Shown in pieces: positions 14,370 to 46,199 of a DNA stretch of 64,000 nucleotides. The stretch is from Hydra vulgaris (taxonomy: Eukaryota; Cnidaria; Hydrozoa; Anthoathecata; Hydridae), in the NCBI RefSeq assembly GCF_038396675.1, contig NC_088930.1, positions 41,132,501 through 41,196,500 on the forward strand, read 5' to 3'. The translations under genes and the position numbers were made by a program. The notes below the pieces were generated by a model, which saw only the letters and a list, made by a program, of their open reading frames with translations, was not told the DNA's origin and ran no database searches. Each line of letters opens with the position of its first letter. The first letter of the stretch is position 1.

Positions 14370-15177
14370 CTTCAGAATCTAATGATCGAAGTAATTCATC
14401 AGAATATTCTGGAGGGTTATTATAAAAACCAACAACTTGTTCCATTTTACTTGTGAACAGTCCTGTCAGACCTTCTTCAGCAGCAATTGGGCACAATGTC
14501 TTCTTGCAAAATGTAGCAACACCTAAACATACAGTTTTTTTAAAGTTTTTTCTAAAATACATATAATTTTTTCTCATCGAAATAATTACAATACCAGAAT
14601 AACCAGTTTTTCGTTTTGAGAAACTAAAGAAAGCATAATATCCTTCAACATTTGCCAAATGATCAGTCAATAAGTTTCCTAGGAAAAAAGTAATATACAT
14701 TACATAAATATAATAAAGATTAAAACATTAGACTAAATAGAATAAATAACACTGAACATATTATATATGATCCTTTTTGTTATTCTTTGACAAAAATGCA
14801 TTAATTTTTTAAACTAATTATTTGATGAAATCATAAATTAAGTCAAAATTATCTCATTGAACATGAAAATATATAGAGAGAGTGGGAGATTTTTCAAATA
14901 AGCAATTTGATTACATTAATTAATATAAATAAATGGTTGGTTAAACTAAGCTTATTGGTAAAACAAAAAAGCCTAATATTAACTTATTGAATTTAATTTT
15001 GATTGATTAGACTAGAACATATTATGAGAAAGTCTTATTTGAATAACATAACTTACTTGTAATTTTTGTTTCTTGTAGACATATAATATCTGCTTCCAAT
15101 GAATCAAGTAAATTTCCCAATGAGTGATTTCTACTTGTTGCTCGGATACCATTAATATTCCATGTCAGTATCTTCAT
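14370..15177 (-). CDS. APEX2: AP endonuclease 2 (APEX2-like), first three exons
   Basis: Exons are 15057-15177, 14595-14678 and 14370-14522. All junctions are phase 1, with donors A|GTAAGT, G|GTATTG and G|GTAAAT and acceptors CCTAG and TTTAG. Exon 1 starts at ATG 15177 and encodes [17 protein letters not shown] and [12 protein letters not shown], the first two motifs of the exonuclease-endonuclease-phosphatase fold; they hold the metal-binding Asn and Glu. Exon 2 gives [19 protein letters not shown]. Exon 3 gives [20 protein letters not shown] and ends at LDSEG. This order matches the N-terminal third of animal APEX2, an abasic-site and 3'-end-processing nuclease of the nucleus and mitochondria. 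The catalytic His region, PCNA-binding motif and GRF zinc finger would be encoded farther left and are not recognised here. Either the exons lie beyond the window or this is a broken copy. Confidence 0.85.
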
Positions 15178-16454
15178 GGCCAATTCATTAAATTGAATAA
15201 AACAAAACTTTTATGCTTTCACAAACTTTACAAATAAAATAACATGTCAAAACAAGCGAAAGACCATCTTTTTCAAATCATTTATAGTTCCTAAGCTCAA
15301 TCCACACCATGTCCCTAGTAATGTGCTCAAACTGATTCACCTCAAACTGTTTTTGTAGATCAAAATTTATGTTTCAGTGCTATAGGGGTTGAGAAAGGAT
15401 TTAAACAGCAACAGCAAAAACAAAGAAGTCCTTGACTGTAGTGGAACTGATTTGGGGTGGTGAATACAGTAAACAAAACAGAAAATGCAATAGAATATAC
15501 AATTATTACAAATGTAACAAACAACGCAATAAAACTTTTGAGTATTAAATAAAACCAACTTTTGAGTAATAAACAAATAAAATTTTGTGTAAACAAATAG
15601 TTTCATTTCATGTGGCTATTTACTTTTTAGAGAAATAAAATAGAATTACTTATCTGATTACCTGATAAATTTTTTAATTTTTAGTTGATAAAAGGGAACA
15701 GAAACTATTAAGTCTGTATTTTCAAGAAAACACAGACTTAATTGATTTTTTCTTCTCTTTTAATTTCCGATGAATTATTATCTTTTTTGATCTTATTTCA
15801 CTTAATTAAAATAGTCAATTAAGAAAGCAGATTACTAAAATTCACAAAAAAATTTTTTTTTTAATTTATTAAAAATTTGTTTTATCATATTTTTTTATTT
15901 AACAGTATTTATAAGTTTTCAAGTTACCTGTGATTTTCTATTCTTATCTTTACTAAAACTTGTGCAAAGTAAAGATAAGCCAAAAATAGAATACATAGAA
16001 AACTACACCAAGTTAACAAGTGCAGTATTGTTATCAAACAAATTGATTTTTAAATTTTGATATATTAATACATGGCTATTTGATAGTATAAGTTTTACTA
16101 CTTACTATGGAAAAATAATTTTGGGGGGAAACTTTTACGAGAACACAGAGATTTTTTAACCATCAAAAAAATATTTTCTTTTTACTAATAAATAATATAA
16201 TACAATATGCTAATTACATTCTTATTACTTTAATGTTTCTGTAAAAAGTTGAAGTATGGTAACTAAGTGTGGTATGCATATTGTAACTCTTTATACTGAA
16301 ACAGATTTTTTATAAAATCCTTTATTACTGAACTTATCTTAGCTGCAAACTATTTAATGATTTAAAAATTTAGTAATAATTATTTATTTAGCTGCAACTC
16401 TTTTGGATTTGTTTGATTTTCTTTTTTACAAAGTATTATATAACTTTGATAAAT
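15178..16454. other. Spacer between POGLUT1 end and APEX2 start
   Basis: About 1.3 kb of AT-rich DNA separates the two minus-strand genes. It presumably holds the APEX2 promoter and the POGLUT1 3' UTR. Its only recognised content is the weak dispersed repeat at 15389-15465. Confidence 0.5.
15389..15465 (+). repeat. Dispersed repeat tail, diverged copy
   Basis: GTTGAGAAAGGATTTAAAC followed by AAGTCCTTGACTGTAGTGG. It shares block order with the copies at 1640-1745 and 26798-26880. Confidence 0.45.
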
Positions 16455-33972
<17,518 letters not shown>

Positions 33973-34227
33973 CTTGTGCTATTATCTAAATGCTACTATT
34001 TTAGTTAACATTTTTTTGTGTTAAACATCAAAACATGAAAGTTTCAAAATGACATTAAATCATTCATGAATTTTATTACTTATTAGTAAAGAAGCTCATT
34101 TGAAGTTGGAGAAAACTTTTAAATTTTTATTACAGTTTTGCCATCTAAAAAAACTGTGTATATATACAATAAGAAGACCCCAGCAGCTCTCTATTTCAGT
34201 ATGATATTAGACTGCTGTCTAAGCATG

Positions 34228-34528
<301 letters not shown>

Positions 34529-34650
34529 TAGTAAATCACTTAACAAAATTTTTTTTTTTTTTGTGAAGTAATTTTCTACTAATATATAATTGCTCTGTTC
34601 TTTTAAGAACATTGAGCACTCTATTGTGTAGAATACTTTTTAAAGTTGTT

Positions 34651-34653
<3 letters not shown>

Positions 34654-34736
<83 letters not shown>

Positions 34737-34740
34737 CATA
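34654..34740. repeat. (TA)n microsatellite
   Basis: TA tract grading into ACATACA. Confidence 0.95.
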
Positions 34741-35253
34741 TACACATACAGGGGATACCCTCATGGTTGTCCAGTGGTATGGGACAACTTGTTTTCTCAA
34801 AGGACGACTAAAATTAAAAAAAATTTAAGATTATGTTTTTGCAAGCAAGTCTGAAGATCAAAGGCAGAATGGGATGCTTGCAGCAGAGAGGAGAGCTAAT
34901 GTTACCAAAAAATCCAAGAAAAAAGTACTTAATACATATATTTTTTGAGTCTATAAAGCAATAATTGTTTAAGGAAGAAAATAAATTAATTTTTTGGCAA
35001 AACTTTTTTTATGGAGACTATCAAGCATTTTTATTTTTTGCTAACAAGAAAAACTTTTTTACTGAGTAATAAAAAGTATTTAAAAAATGAAAAACTAAAA
35101 TTGGACTTAATCCTGTTACACATGACCTTGGAAACTAAAACTTAAAACATAATCAATTTGATGTAAATAATAAAGATTACTAAGTATAGCGTTCCTGAAT
35201 TTTGATAAAGTTATTAAATTGTATGTGTTGTATGTCATTCTATATCAAACTTG

Positions 35254-38233
35254 TATATGGGTAACTCCATGTCAAATGACCCAGAAATTTTTTTAAATGT
35301 CACCCTATATTTCAAATTTTGCAAATTTTTACACAGTTTAGAGTACTTAGTAAAATAAGAATTCCTTGAAAATTTAATTCTCTGGCTCCAAGAAGATCCT
35401 GAAATATGACCATTTTACTTTTAGTAGATATTGGTCAGGCCCATCTTGTCCCCTCAGTTTCAAGTTACATAATTTTTAAAATATTTGATCTTTTTACTTA
35501 AAAATTTGTACCTGGTTATTTTCAGGGGTGGCAATTCCAATGAAAAGATCAGAAGTATAAAAAATTATTTTTAAGTACCTGTATTTATCAATTTGAATAA
35601 ATTTAGTCAATTTTTTATATACCTGATTTTGATGTTCAAGAAACCCATGTGACCTTGATGATATCAAAATAAAAGATATTACACATCATTTTATATTCAT
35701 TGGTCTTTCAAAAAATCTAAAGATTTTGATCTGCAAGCTTATGGATTTCCATATATGGATAATGGGACACGGCTCCAACTTTTTTGTAGCAGAGTATTGC
35801 AATTGATTTTTCACTACCTTTCAGACTAGCTGGAGCTCTGAAAATTTTGGCATTTCTGTAGTGCTGATGAACGTGCATGTTAAAGTTGTTTTCAGGGCCC
35901 AAGACACAGGGAGGGGGGAAGGAAACTGAGTTATGAGCCCACTTTTTTGTAGCAGAATCTTGTGATTTTTTCACTACTTTCCAGACAAACTAAAGGTCTG
36001 AAACTTTCAGCATTTGTATAGTCGTGATGAACATGTATTAAAAGTGTTTCCAGGGCAAATGATCAGAGGGTCCATAAGGCTGGAGCACTGGGGATTATGT
36101 GCCACTTTTCTCAAAAAAAAATTTTTTTTTGCATTTCTAATAAAGTAAAGGTAACTTTAAAAATATCATCTTCAAAAAATTTTATTTGTTTATATTGTTC
36201 CATTTGGTTTTCGATCATTCTGTATTCAATGATCTTCCTTAAAATGTTTTAAGAAAGTACATATGTTTAAAAGATTTTGATTTGCAAGTATATGGATTAA
36301 AAACAGTCATCCATCAAAATAATGATTTTAACAGAATTTTATATTGCATAATTTAAAACTTTTTGAATCGAAAGGAAAACAGACAAAACAACATTGATCT
36401 GTCAAACAACAACTGAAGAATACAAATTAATGTAATCGGATGCAATAAACAAGTTAATAGCTCATTCCTACATTGCAAAATGTCAAGCAAGATATCTAAG
36501 GCAACAAAAGGAAAATTTGGCAAAAGACTGCTGTATTGTCTTAGGTGTTTTGCAGAAAACTAAACGCTTGTGATTCAAGATGAAATCCAAAGTTACGGTT
36601 TTTGCTGAAGTCGATGCAAGTTACACTGCATTGTCCTCTATTTATTAAACAAAAATGAGTTTACAGTGCCACCACATCGTAGTATTGGTGGCACTGTAAA
36701 ATAATTAAATGCAAATACAAGTCTACAAAGCCCCATAAATGACCAGATATTGAATTGTAATAAAATGCTTGACTGCTGTACAAAAAATATTAAAGGAATT
36801 ATATTTTTTTAAATTAAAAAAGAAAGACTGCCAGATTTGCGCACCGCTTTGAAAAAACGTTTTCAGCTAATTAATTCCTGGAATTAGAAGCTATCATCAA
36901 TTTAACCCAGAATCTATAGATACTATTACCTTTAAACAAACAAATGAAGATTTTAATATAACAGACACATTTGAATATGGTGAATTTGTTCTGTGTATAT
37001 ATTATACGTTTCATCAGATTGATATGATAATTGAAATTGGCAATATTGAGCAAGATGGTATGGTAACATTTATGCACTCACATGGTCCTTTTAAAAAACT
37101 CTTCTGACCATCTAGAGTAAATATGTATTGGGTTACAATCATCAACATAATTTGTTCCCTTAACGCACATGTAACCACAATTGGATGTATGTATTCTTTG
37201 AACATTGACGCATCTAAGCAAATATCAACACAATCTTGACAATTTATATTTTTATATTTTATTTTGTTAATAATTAAATAAAAACAGAACAAGCAAAAAC
37301 CAAAAAAAATTTTGAAAACAATATTTTCAAAGTTATCTTTACTTTATTAAAAGGGCAAAAAAAAATTTTTTTGAGAAAATAAGTGGGACATGGCCCCAGC
37401 CTTATGGACCCTCTGGTTGTCTGTACTAGAAACAATTTTAACACACTCTTATCAGGACTACACAAATGCTAAAATTTTTAGAGCTTTAGTTTGTCTGGAA
37501 GGTAGGGAAAAATCTATCACAAGATTCTCCTACAAAAAAGTGGGGCACTTGCCCCAGTCCTCCCTGCCCCCTTCCAATGTTTTAAGGCCCTGAAAACAAC
37601 TGTAACATGCACATTCACTGGCACTACAAAAATGCCAAAATTTTCAGAGTTCCAGCTAGTCTGGAGGGTAGGGAACAATAAATTGAAATATTCTGCTACA
37701 AAAAAGTGGGATCCGTGCATATTTGGAAATCCATTAACTTGCAGATCAAAATCTTTACATTTTTTGAAAGATCAATGAACATAGAATGATGTGTAATATA
37801 TACTTTTTTTGTATCATCAAGACCACAAAGGTTTCTTAAGCATTAAAAACAGGTATATAACAAATTAACTAAATTTATTTAAATTGATAATTAAAGGTAC
37901 TTAATAATAACTTTTTATACTTTTAATCATTTCATTAGATTCATCACCCCTAAAAATAATCAGTTACAAATTTTAAAGTAAAAAAATCAAATATTTTTAA
38001 AGTTATGGGACTTGAAACCTCTAAATAAACATTACAATTCTGAGGGAAAAGAGGGCCCTGGCCAGTATCTTCTAAAAGTAAAATGGTCATATTTCAAGAT
38101 CTTCTTGGAGTCAGAGGCTAAAAATTTCAAAGAACTCTTATTTTACTAAGTTCTATCAACTGTATAAAAATAATCAAAATCTGAGATAAATGGTGACATG
38201 ACTTGGTTCATTTGACATGGAATTACCCATATA
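35254..38233 (+). mobile_element. 3-kb element with long (about 0.87 kb) inverted arms
   Basis: The ends read TATATGGGTAACTCCATGTC on the left and TATATGGGTAATTCCATGTC on the reverse strand at the right. Similarity continues inward for most of 35254-36140 against 37367-38233. Each arm has an internal duplication: a block beginning CACTTTTTTGTAGCAGA (near 35776 and 35939 on the left) is repeated. The core encodes decayed plus-strand protein, for example LAKDCCIVLG with AENY near 36520, QDEIQSY near 36575, then FNPESIDTITFKQ near 36900, NIEQDGMVTFMHSHGPFKK near 37045 and NIICSLNAHVTT near 37145. I take it as a transposase remnant but cannot name the superfamily. Confidence 0.7.
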
Positions 38234-39680
38234 TAATTTTGTATATATATTTTTTGCATTCTTATGTATTAATTTATATATTTATATAGTGCTTGGTCAA
38301 AATTTTCAAACCAGCTGATATTAATCTAAATATTTCACACAATAAAAAACTTTACAATACAGCAAAAAATAATTATAATACAATTTTTGTAAAGGACATT
38401 ATAAATAATAACAAACAACCAAAGAAAAAGAAAAAGTATTTAAAAACAAAAGAAAAGCAATGATAATGATATTGTCAAATAAAATGTATATATAGTAAAA
38501 ATAATAATAATTATTATTATTGTTGTTTTTATATTATTATAACTGTTAATAGCAAAAATAGTAAGATTGTTAGAAGTAAAAGAAGTCATAAAATAAAGGC
38601 AAAAATGATTTAATAGAGTAATATTATAAATAGTAATAAAATATTACTAGTAATAAAATTAGGTAATAAGATATATAAATAATATATTTATATATAAGTA
38701 AAATATTTAGTATAGACATAAGTCTGGAAAACTTTATGATTATTGTATGGATGATACTTTATGATTATATAATTTTAGTTTAAAAGGCAAATCTTTAATT
38801 TGAATTTTCAGTTTTTATGTAGTGGGAGATACTATTCAGTTAATTGGTGGATTGATAACTTTTTTTGAGTTTTTCCATAATTGATTGTTTAACATTGTTC
38901 AAAAAGTATATTTTTGCATGATGAGGTTCTAAGGGGGTAGGAGTATTTGGTACTGACTTAAGAGAAGTATTTGGGAGTCTACCATACAAGTAATCACATA
39001 CTAAGAAACAAATCAAAAGTTTGATGTTGTCATTTATTTTTAAAACCTGTGATTACTTATATAACAATAAATATTGTCAAAGAGCTTATTTTAAAAAATG
39101 ACAGTTTTAATATTTTTATTTTAAAGTGAGAAAACTTTAGAATTTAGTTTTAGTTTTTTGCCAGATAAAATGCATATATTAAGAGAGATTCAAATATGGC
39201 ATGATAAATGCTAGTCGCAATTTCCAAGTTGACAAATTCTATTACTTTTACAATTTTTTTCATAAATTTGTATCACTTAATATAAAAATTTGAAATTATA
39301 ATACTCCTTTTTTTTGTCAAATCATTAAGTATATTATCATTTATGGATATACAAATAATAACGTCATAATGAATTTTCTCAAATATATTTTATGAACTAA
39401 TCTTTTTATAAAAGTTGCTTCAGAAATCAAAGCCTTTAAGCTTATAAATAACATTATTTTTTAAAATTCAGTTCAGAACAAAATGCAAAAATATCATTTC
39501 TGCAATAACCATTGTTTTTTTAAAAGCATAATAACGTACTTAATTTAATAATAACGTACCCATTTTCTTAGAATTTAAAAAGCGCTCCAATATTGTTTAC
39601 ATTTGCATGATGACGAGAATGTGACGTTCACCGAAAAATAATAGTCGAACGAAATAAAAAATAGAGAATATATATATATA
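38234..39680. other. AT-rich non-coding sequence
   Basis: Only short ATT/AAT-type low-complexity runs are seen (for example near 38500). No gene is recognised. Confidence 0.4.
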
Positions 39681-39951
39681 TATATATTGTCGTTGGCCAG
39701 GTAATATCTCACTTGTGTAAAAAGCAAAATTTTACAGGAGACTGAAAAAACTATATATTTCAATGAAATGAGGTTTTAAAAGTAAGAGTAAAAAAAAAAT
39801 AACTAACAAATTATAATATAATTTGTTAGTTATTTGTTTTTTACTCTTACTTTTAAAACCTCATTTCATTGAAATATATAGTTTTTTCAGTCTCCTGTAA
39901 AATTTTGCTTTTTACACAAGTGAGATATTACCTGGCCAACGACGATATATT
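39681..39951. repeat. 271-bp near-perfect palindrome, 1-nt loop
   Basis: Arms 39681-39815 and 39817-39951 are reverse complements with only about one or two mismatches seen, centred on A39816. The outer sequence is GTCGTTGGCCAGGTAATATC; the inner is AACTAACAAATTATA. It abuts the 3' end of the minus-strand LINE. Confidence 0.9.
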
Positions 39952-42900
39952 AGTTAGTTAGTAGTAAACGCTGAAACTGGCAGAGCCAGTGAGTGTGTTA
40001 TCAGGCACACTTTGACAGCCGAACTGATCGATTGCTGCTCATCCGGCAATCAATTGCTGCTTTAAAGCTGTTTACTGAAGGCGATTTAACAACTTCTTCT
40101 GGCAGAGAGTTCCATACATTCACTACTCGATTAAAAAAGAAGTTTTCTCTGTGCTTATGTTTTGTCATTTCCTTGAAATATTTAAAGCAGTGACCTCTCG
40201 TATGATTATTAACTATTGGAAAACGATTGCCTTTTTCTAATTTGTCAATATTATTCATAATTTATACATTTGTATTAGATCTCCTCTTTGTCTCCTTTCC
40301 CCTAGAGTAGTTAGATTTAATTTTTCAAGTCTTTTTGTATAGGAAAGATTTCTGATTAATGATACTAGTTTAGTAGCTTTGTGCTGGATTTTTTCGATAT
40401 AGTCACAATCAGATTTATAATATGGAGACCATACCGGAACTGCAAACTCTAGTAGTGGGCGAATAAAAGTAATATAAAGCAAACGAAGTAATTTATAATC
40501 GAAACAAGCAAATGACTTTTTAATACGACCATGCATTTGATTTGTTTTGTTAGAAGTATTACTCATTTGATTTTTCCATTTTAAATTTGCATTAAAAAGC
40601 ACTCCAAGATCTCTTTCTGTATCTGACACTTTCAGTTGAATACTGTTTAAATTATATAAATATTTTTTGTTATTATGACCATAATGCATAACTACACGTT
40701 TTAATATGTTAAACAAAAGAAGCCATGTTTGAGACCATTTGTAGACAATATCTAGATCATTTTGAAGATTAGTAGCGCATTGTTCTGAAGATAATTGAGA
40801 AAGCACTTTTGTATCATTGGCATATAGTTTGGTTACATTATGCAATTTTTTTGGAAGGTTGTTAATGTATAAAGCAAATAAAAGTGCTGCAATTACAGAC
40901 TCTTGCGGTACACCACTGAAAATATTAACCAAGTCAGAAATGATTTCACATTGAACAACTCTTTGTCTTCTATTTTCTAAAAAGGCTTTGATCCATTTAA
41001 GTATCAGACCATCAAAGCCGTATGCTTTTAGTTTGGCTAACAGTCTTTTGTGTGGAACGGTGTCGAAGGCTTTAGCAAAATCTAACAAAATTACATCAAC
41101 TGGAATACCAACATCTAAGCTTGACGAAATGTAGTCAATGCTTTCTAAAAGGTTAGTGGTACATGATTTGTTTCTAACGAAACCATGTTGCGCTTTTGCT
41201 AGAAGAATTTTTTTTTACAGGTACTCTTCCATTTTAGCTCTAATTATACTTTCCATAATTTTACATGGAATAGAAGTCAATGAAACTGGACGATAGTTGC
41301 TGGGAAGAGTCTTATCACCTTTTTTGAATAGAGGCGTTACATTCGCTGATTTAAATTGAACTGGAAGCTGACTATTAGTTAAAGATGCCCTAATAATTAA
41401 TGTTAGAGGGATAGCAAATGCTTCCGCACAGTTTATTAGAAGAAATGGATGCATATTATCAGGACCACATGCTTTATTTTGATTAAGATTTTTAAGTTTA
41501 TCTAATACCATTTTGTAGCTGATATCATTTGGATCTAGATCAACAAACTTTGAATGATTCTCGTTTAATTCAACTGTGAAATGTGGAAGTTCCCCTTCTT
41601 CTTCAATTACGAAAACATCTTGGAAATATTTATTGAGTAGATTAGCTATCTCTCTAGGTTCTTGAGTTAGACCACCATTAGCTGTTTTTAATGCCCTGAT
41701 TGATTCTTTGATTAGTTGTTGGCTGTTTAGGTATTTATACAGAAGCTTCGGGTTCGTTTTGGATCTTTTAAATAAAACATTTTCATATGCAAGACGAGAT
41801 GTTTTAATTTCTTTTTTCACTAACTTGCAAGTCAGTTTGTACTCTTTAGACAGAGTAAGATCTCACCATTTACAAGCACAATTCAGGTATCTAAGATTAT
41901 GCTTCTTTTTAATTAGAGTTTTGAGATCATTTTTGATCCATGGAGCAATTTGCTTTTTTATTCGAGATACGTCAAGCACTGGAATGAATTGATTACATGA
42001 TACATTTAAAAAGTGAGTTAGATTGTCATACATTTCCTGAACAGATAAAGTTTCCAACAGCATTACCCAATCAATATTTGTAATAAAGTCAGAAGTTTTA
42101 TTGGTGTCATTCTTTTTGTAATTAAATTTTAAGTAACTGTGCGATAAGTTATTAACCATACTTTTAATAATAAAATCAAAAAAGATGACCAAATGACCTT
42201 TATTTATGTTACCAAGGACAGATCTTGGATCTCGGACGCTTCCCGACTGAGTTATTAAGATTAGATCAAGAGTGTTAGTGGCAGAATTATTTGACATTTT
42301 AAAAGTCGGAACATTTACATGTTGATACAGATAGATTCTGGTAAAAGTTTCACTAAAGTTATGCTCGATACCATTTTTAATGTTTGTAATGTATCCATTT
42401 GACCATACAATTGACGGGAAATTAAAATCTCCTGTAATAAGTAAGTCTTTGTATCCTTTTATATCAATATGGTCTTTAGTCTTTTTGAAAACCAAATCCA
42501 TTTAATTTTGACGATCTGATTTCTACGAATGCCATATCGAAAGGGCGAGTATTCAGCAAGTGTACTGTTTGCTTCGTTTCTTTTCTTTCTTAAATCGTAA
42601 TCAAGACTTCTTTGTGCTTCAGTTAAATCTGGACTTATGCAAATTGATTTGTAACCTTCTTTCTCTCTCAAATGTTTTGCTGCTAGAAGAAGTGGATTTC
42701 TTAACGAAACATCACTTAGTTCAACTATTATTGGACCTGGTTTAATTGTATCTTTAAATTTTAGTCTTCTTGCATAAACTGGTGAAACACTGCTTTTGCC
42801 AATTTCATTAAAAATCTCTTTGATTATTTTGCTATCATCTGCTTTTTTATCTGTTAAAAATTCCATTTCGGATTCAGGTATTCCATAGATAATTACGTTC

Positions 42901-43345
42901 TTTTTTCTTCTTTCTCTTTCATTTAATTCACTTATAGTTGCATTTGCTACAGCAAGCTGGTCAGCTGGTTTTTTAGCATTTTTAGCACCTTGTTTTATTA
43001 CTTATTTAGTAATAAAACAAGGTGCTAAAAACCTAATTGCTGCTGATGTTTGAAGGATTTACTACTTTTTTTGCTGATTCTAAATCTACTTGGAGTTTTG
43101 CTTCTTTGCTCTTCTCATTTTCGTTGTGCTCTAGTAGATTTAATCGATCAGCAAGGGTCACGAGAAACTTTGATATACCATTCATGTAGCTGTTTACTTG
43201 ATTCACTAGCTCTGCTATCAAGTTTTTTGCCAGTTTTTCTCTTGTAGAAATTTTGTAATCATTTTGATAAAACAAAAACAGTTCTTTAAACAAGTTTTTG
43301 ATAGGAGGGCTACCACCCTACAACAGTGGATTACCTCCGGGTCGT
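39952..43345 (-). mobile_element. CR1/L2-like LINE, degraded
   Basis: ORF1-like segments lie at 43033-43293 and 42459-42866 (KPGPIIVELSDVSLRNPLLL, RSLDYDLRKKRNEA). The apurinic endonuclease is only a C-terminal part at 41863-42501 (LLITGDFNFPSIVW, SATNTLDLILI). Reverse transcriptase follows at 41215-41820 (NQNKACGPDNMHPFLL, ANVTPLFKKGDKTLPSNYRP) and 40255-41088 (DFAKAFDTVPHKRLL, FSGVPQESVIAAL). The catalytic YADD box is YAND, which should kill polymerase activity, and PQGS is PQES. The end (40001-40258) has FFFNRVVNVWNSLPEEVV. Frames are broken at about 41820, 41150 and 40256. Confidence 0.88.
42979..43031. repeat. Perfect hairpin inside LINE ORF1, 23-bp arms
   Basis: Arms 42979-43001 and 43009-43031 are exact reverse complements with a 7-nt loop. 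It lies at the break between the two ORF1 segments. Confidence 0.9.
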
Positions 43346-43671
43346 GAAATATTTAAGTTTATTAGTTAGCTTATTAACACAAATAGAACTGTTAGCTTTT
43401 TGTGTTTTTTAGGGTTATGACTTTTTTTCAACCCCATGCTCCTGTACTGTAGTTTTATGAACTTTTACTTAAAAAGCACGAAATGAACTATTATTTGCAT
43501 ATCTTTTGAAAAAAGTTCACCCCGTCATTGAAAAATTGATTTTTAACTACGCAAACCGGTTTTTATTGTCGTCATCATTAAAATTTAGTTAAATTCAGTT
43601 AAATATTTTAATAAGTATATATATTTTTTTTAATAAAAAATCTTTGAGACAGTTTTTAAGATGCACATACA

Positions 43672-44924
<1,253 letters not shown>

Positions 44925-45063
44925 CAGCACTTTTTTACAAACCGTGTTGCAAACCGTTGGAATAAACTAACGCATGGTGTAACTGATGCATCTACTGTAA
45001 ACTCTTTTAAAAAGTATGTTTATGATGTTATTTTGGTTGCAGCAATACCAATCGTCATCATAT
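44925..45063 (+). mobile_element. LINE 3' coding fragment
   Basis: Plus-strand RQHFFTNRVANRWNKLTHGV and ASTVNSFKKYVYDV match the C-terminal motif FFxNRVVNxWNxLPxxVV also found in the LINE at 40001-40258. It ends in TAA. Confidence 0.7.
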
Positions 45064-46199
45064 AAAAGCCTGGTGTTGCTTTCCTTTATCAATATTAAAC
45101 TTTTTAGGAATAAGTTTTATATTTTATTGTGATAAATAAATAAAGATATTTTTGTTTTCAGTTGTAGTCCCACGAGAACTGTTTATTTAAGATTCTCAAT
45201 CATCTTGAAATATCAAGAACCGGTAAAAATTAAAGCTTGTAGAATAGAAGACAACTTTTTAGAAGATATTTTGTATCTTAATAGTTTGAAGGGGTCTTCG
45301 TTTTCCACTACTCGAAATACTTTTGGCATTCAAATCAAATTTACTCAAATTGTATATAGCCTATTTTCCAATATATATGCATTGATATGCTAATGCTTGC
45401 TAATTCGAATTTTTTTTTGCGTGCTAATTGAATTTTTTCGACATGCATGCTAATTTTGAATTTTTTAACGCAACACCACCCCTGTCGCAAAAGTTGAACG
45501 ACCTTTAAGTTAACTAAAATTAATTTTAAAAAATGATCGTATGGCCACTATAAGACATGAGTGTTGATCGAACATACATGTTAAAAATGAACTGGAGACA
45601 ACTTTGCCGTAAGATGAAATAATAACAAACAGTGCTAGTAAAAAGCAAGAAAAAGGTGTTTTTCAATATTAATTGCGAAGGGTCTGAATGTTAATCATAA
45701 TCAGTGAGTGTGTTGCATAAGTATTTTTTTATTTAGATGCGGTTCATGAAAATGTGGATATGAAGTAACGGTATTAGAAGTAAAAACAAGTTATTAACTT
45801 GTATAGCTGTACATGCTTTAATTTAAAATATGCAAGTTTAATGGGGCAACTAATTGCTGCTATGACCTGGGCGTCATAAAAGCTGTAGACGGCCCTGGGG
45901 TCATTATGATGTAAATGTTAAGTTTGTGCTGCGAAACATTACTAAAAATGTGCATTATAGTTTACTTATGAAAAAAATTCCTTTTGAAATAAAATGGAAG
46001 CGTGTCTTGGACTGCAATAAAGTGCAAATTACTTCGTATAATGTAAATACACGTGGTTTAACGTCATGTTTCATTACTCTACATCTTGTTACATAAAATT
46101 TAAAAATGCAAGCAGTTGTTAAAGAAAAAATAGCCAGAGTGTAGAAAGGAACACATAAAAGCAAATTGTTTCAGTTATTTGCAATTTTTTATGGCTAAA

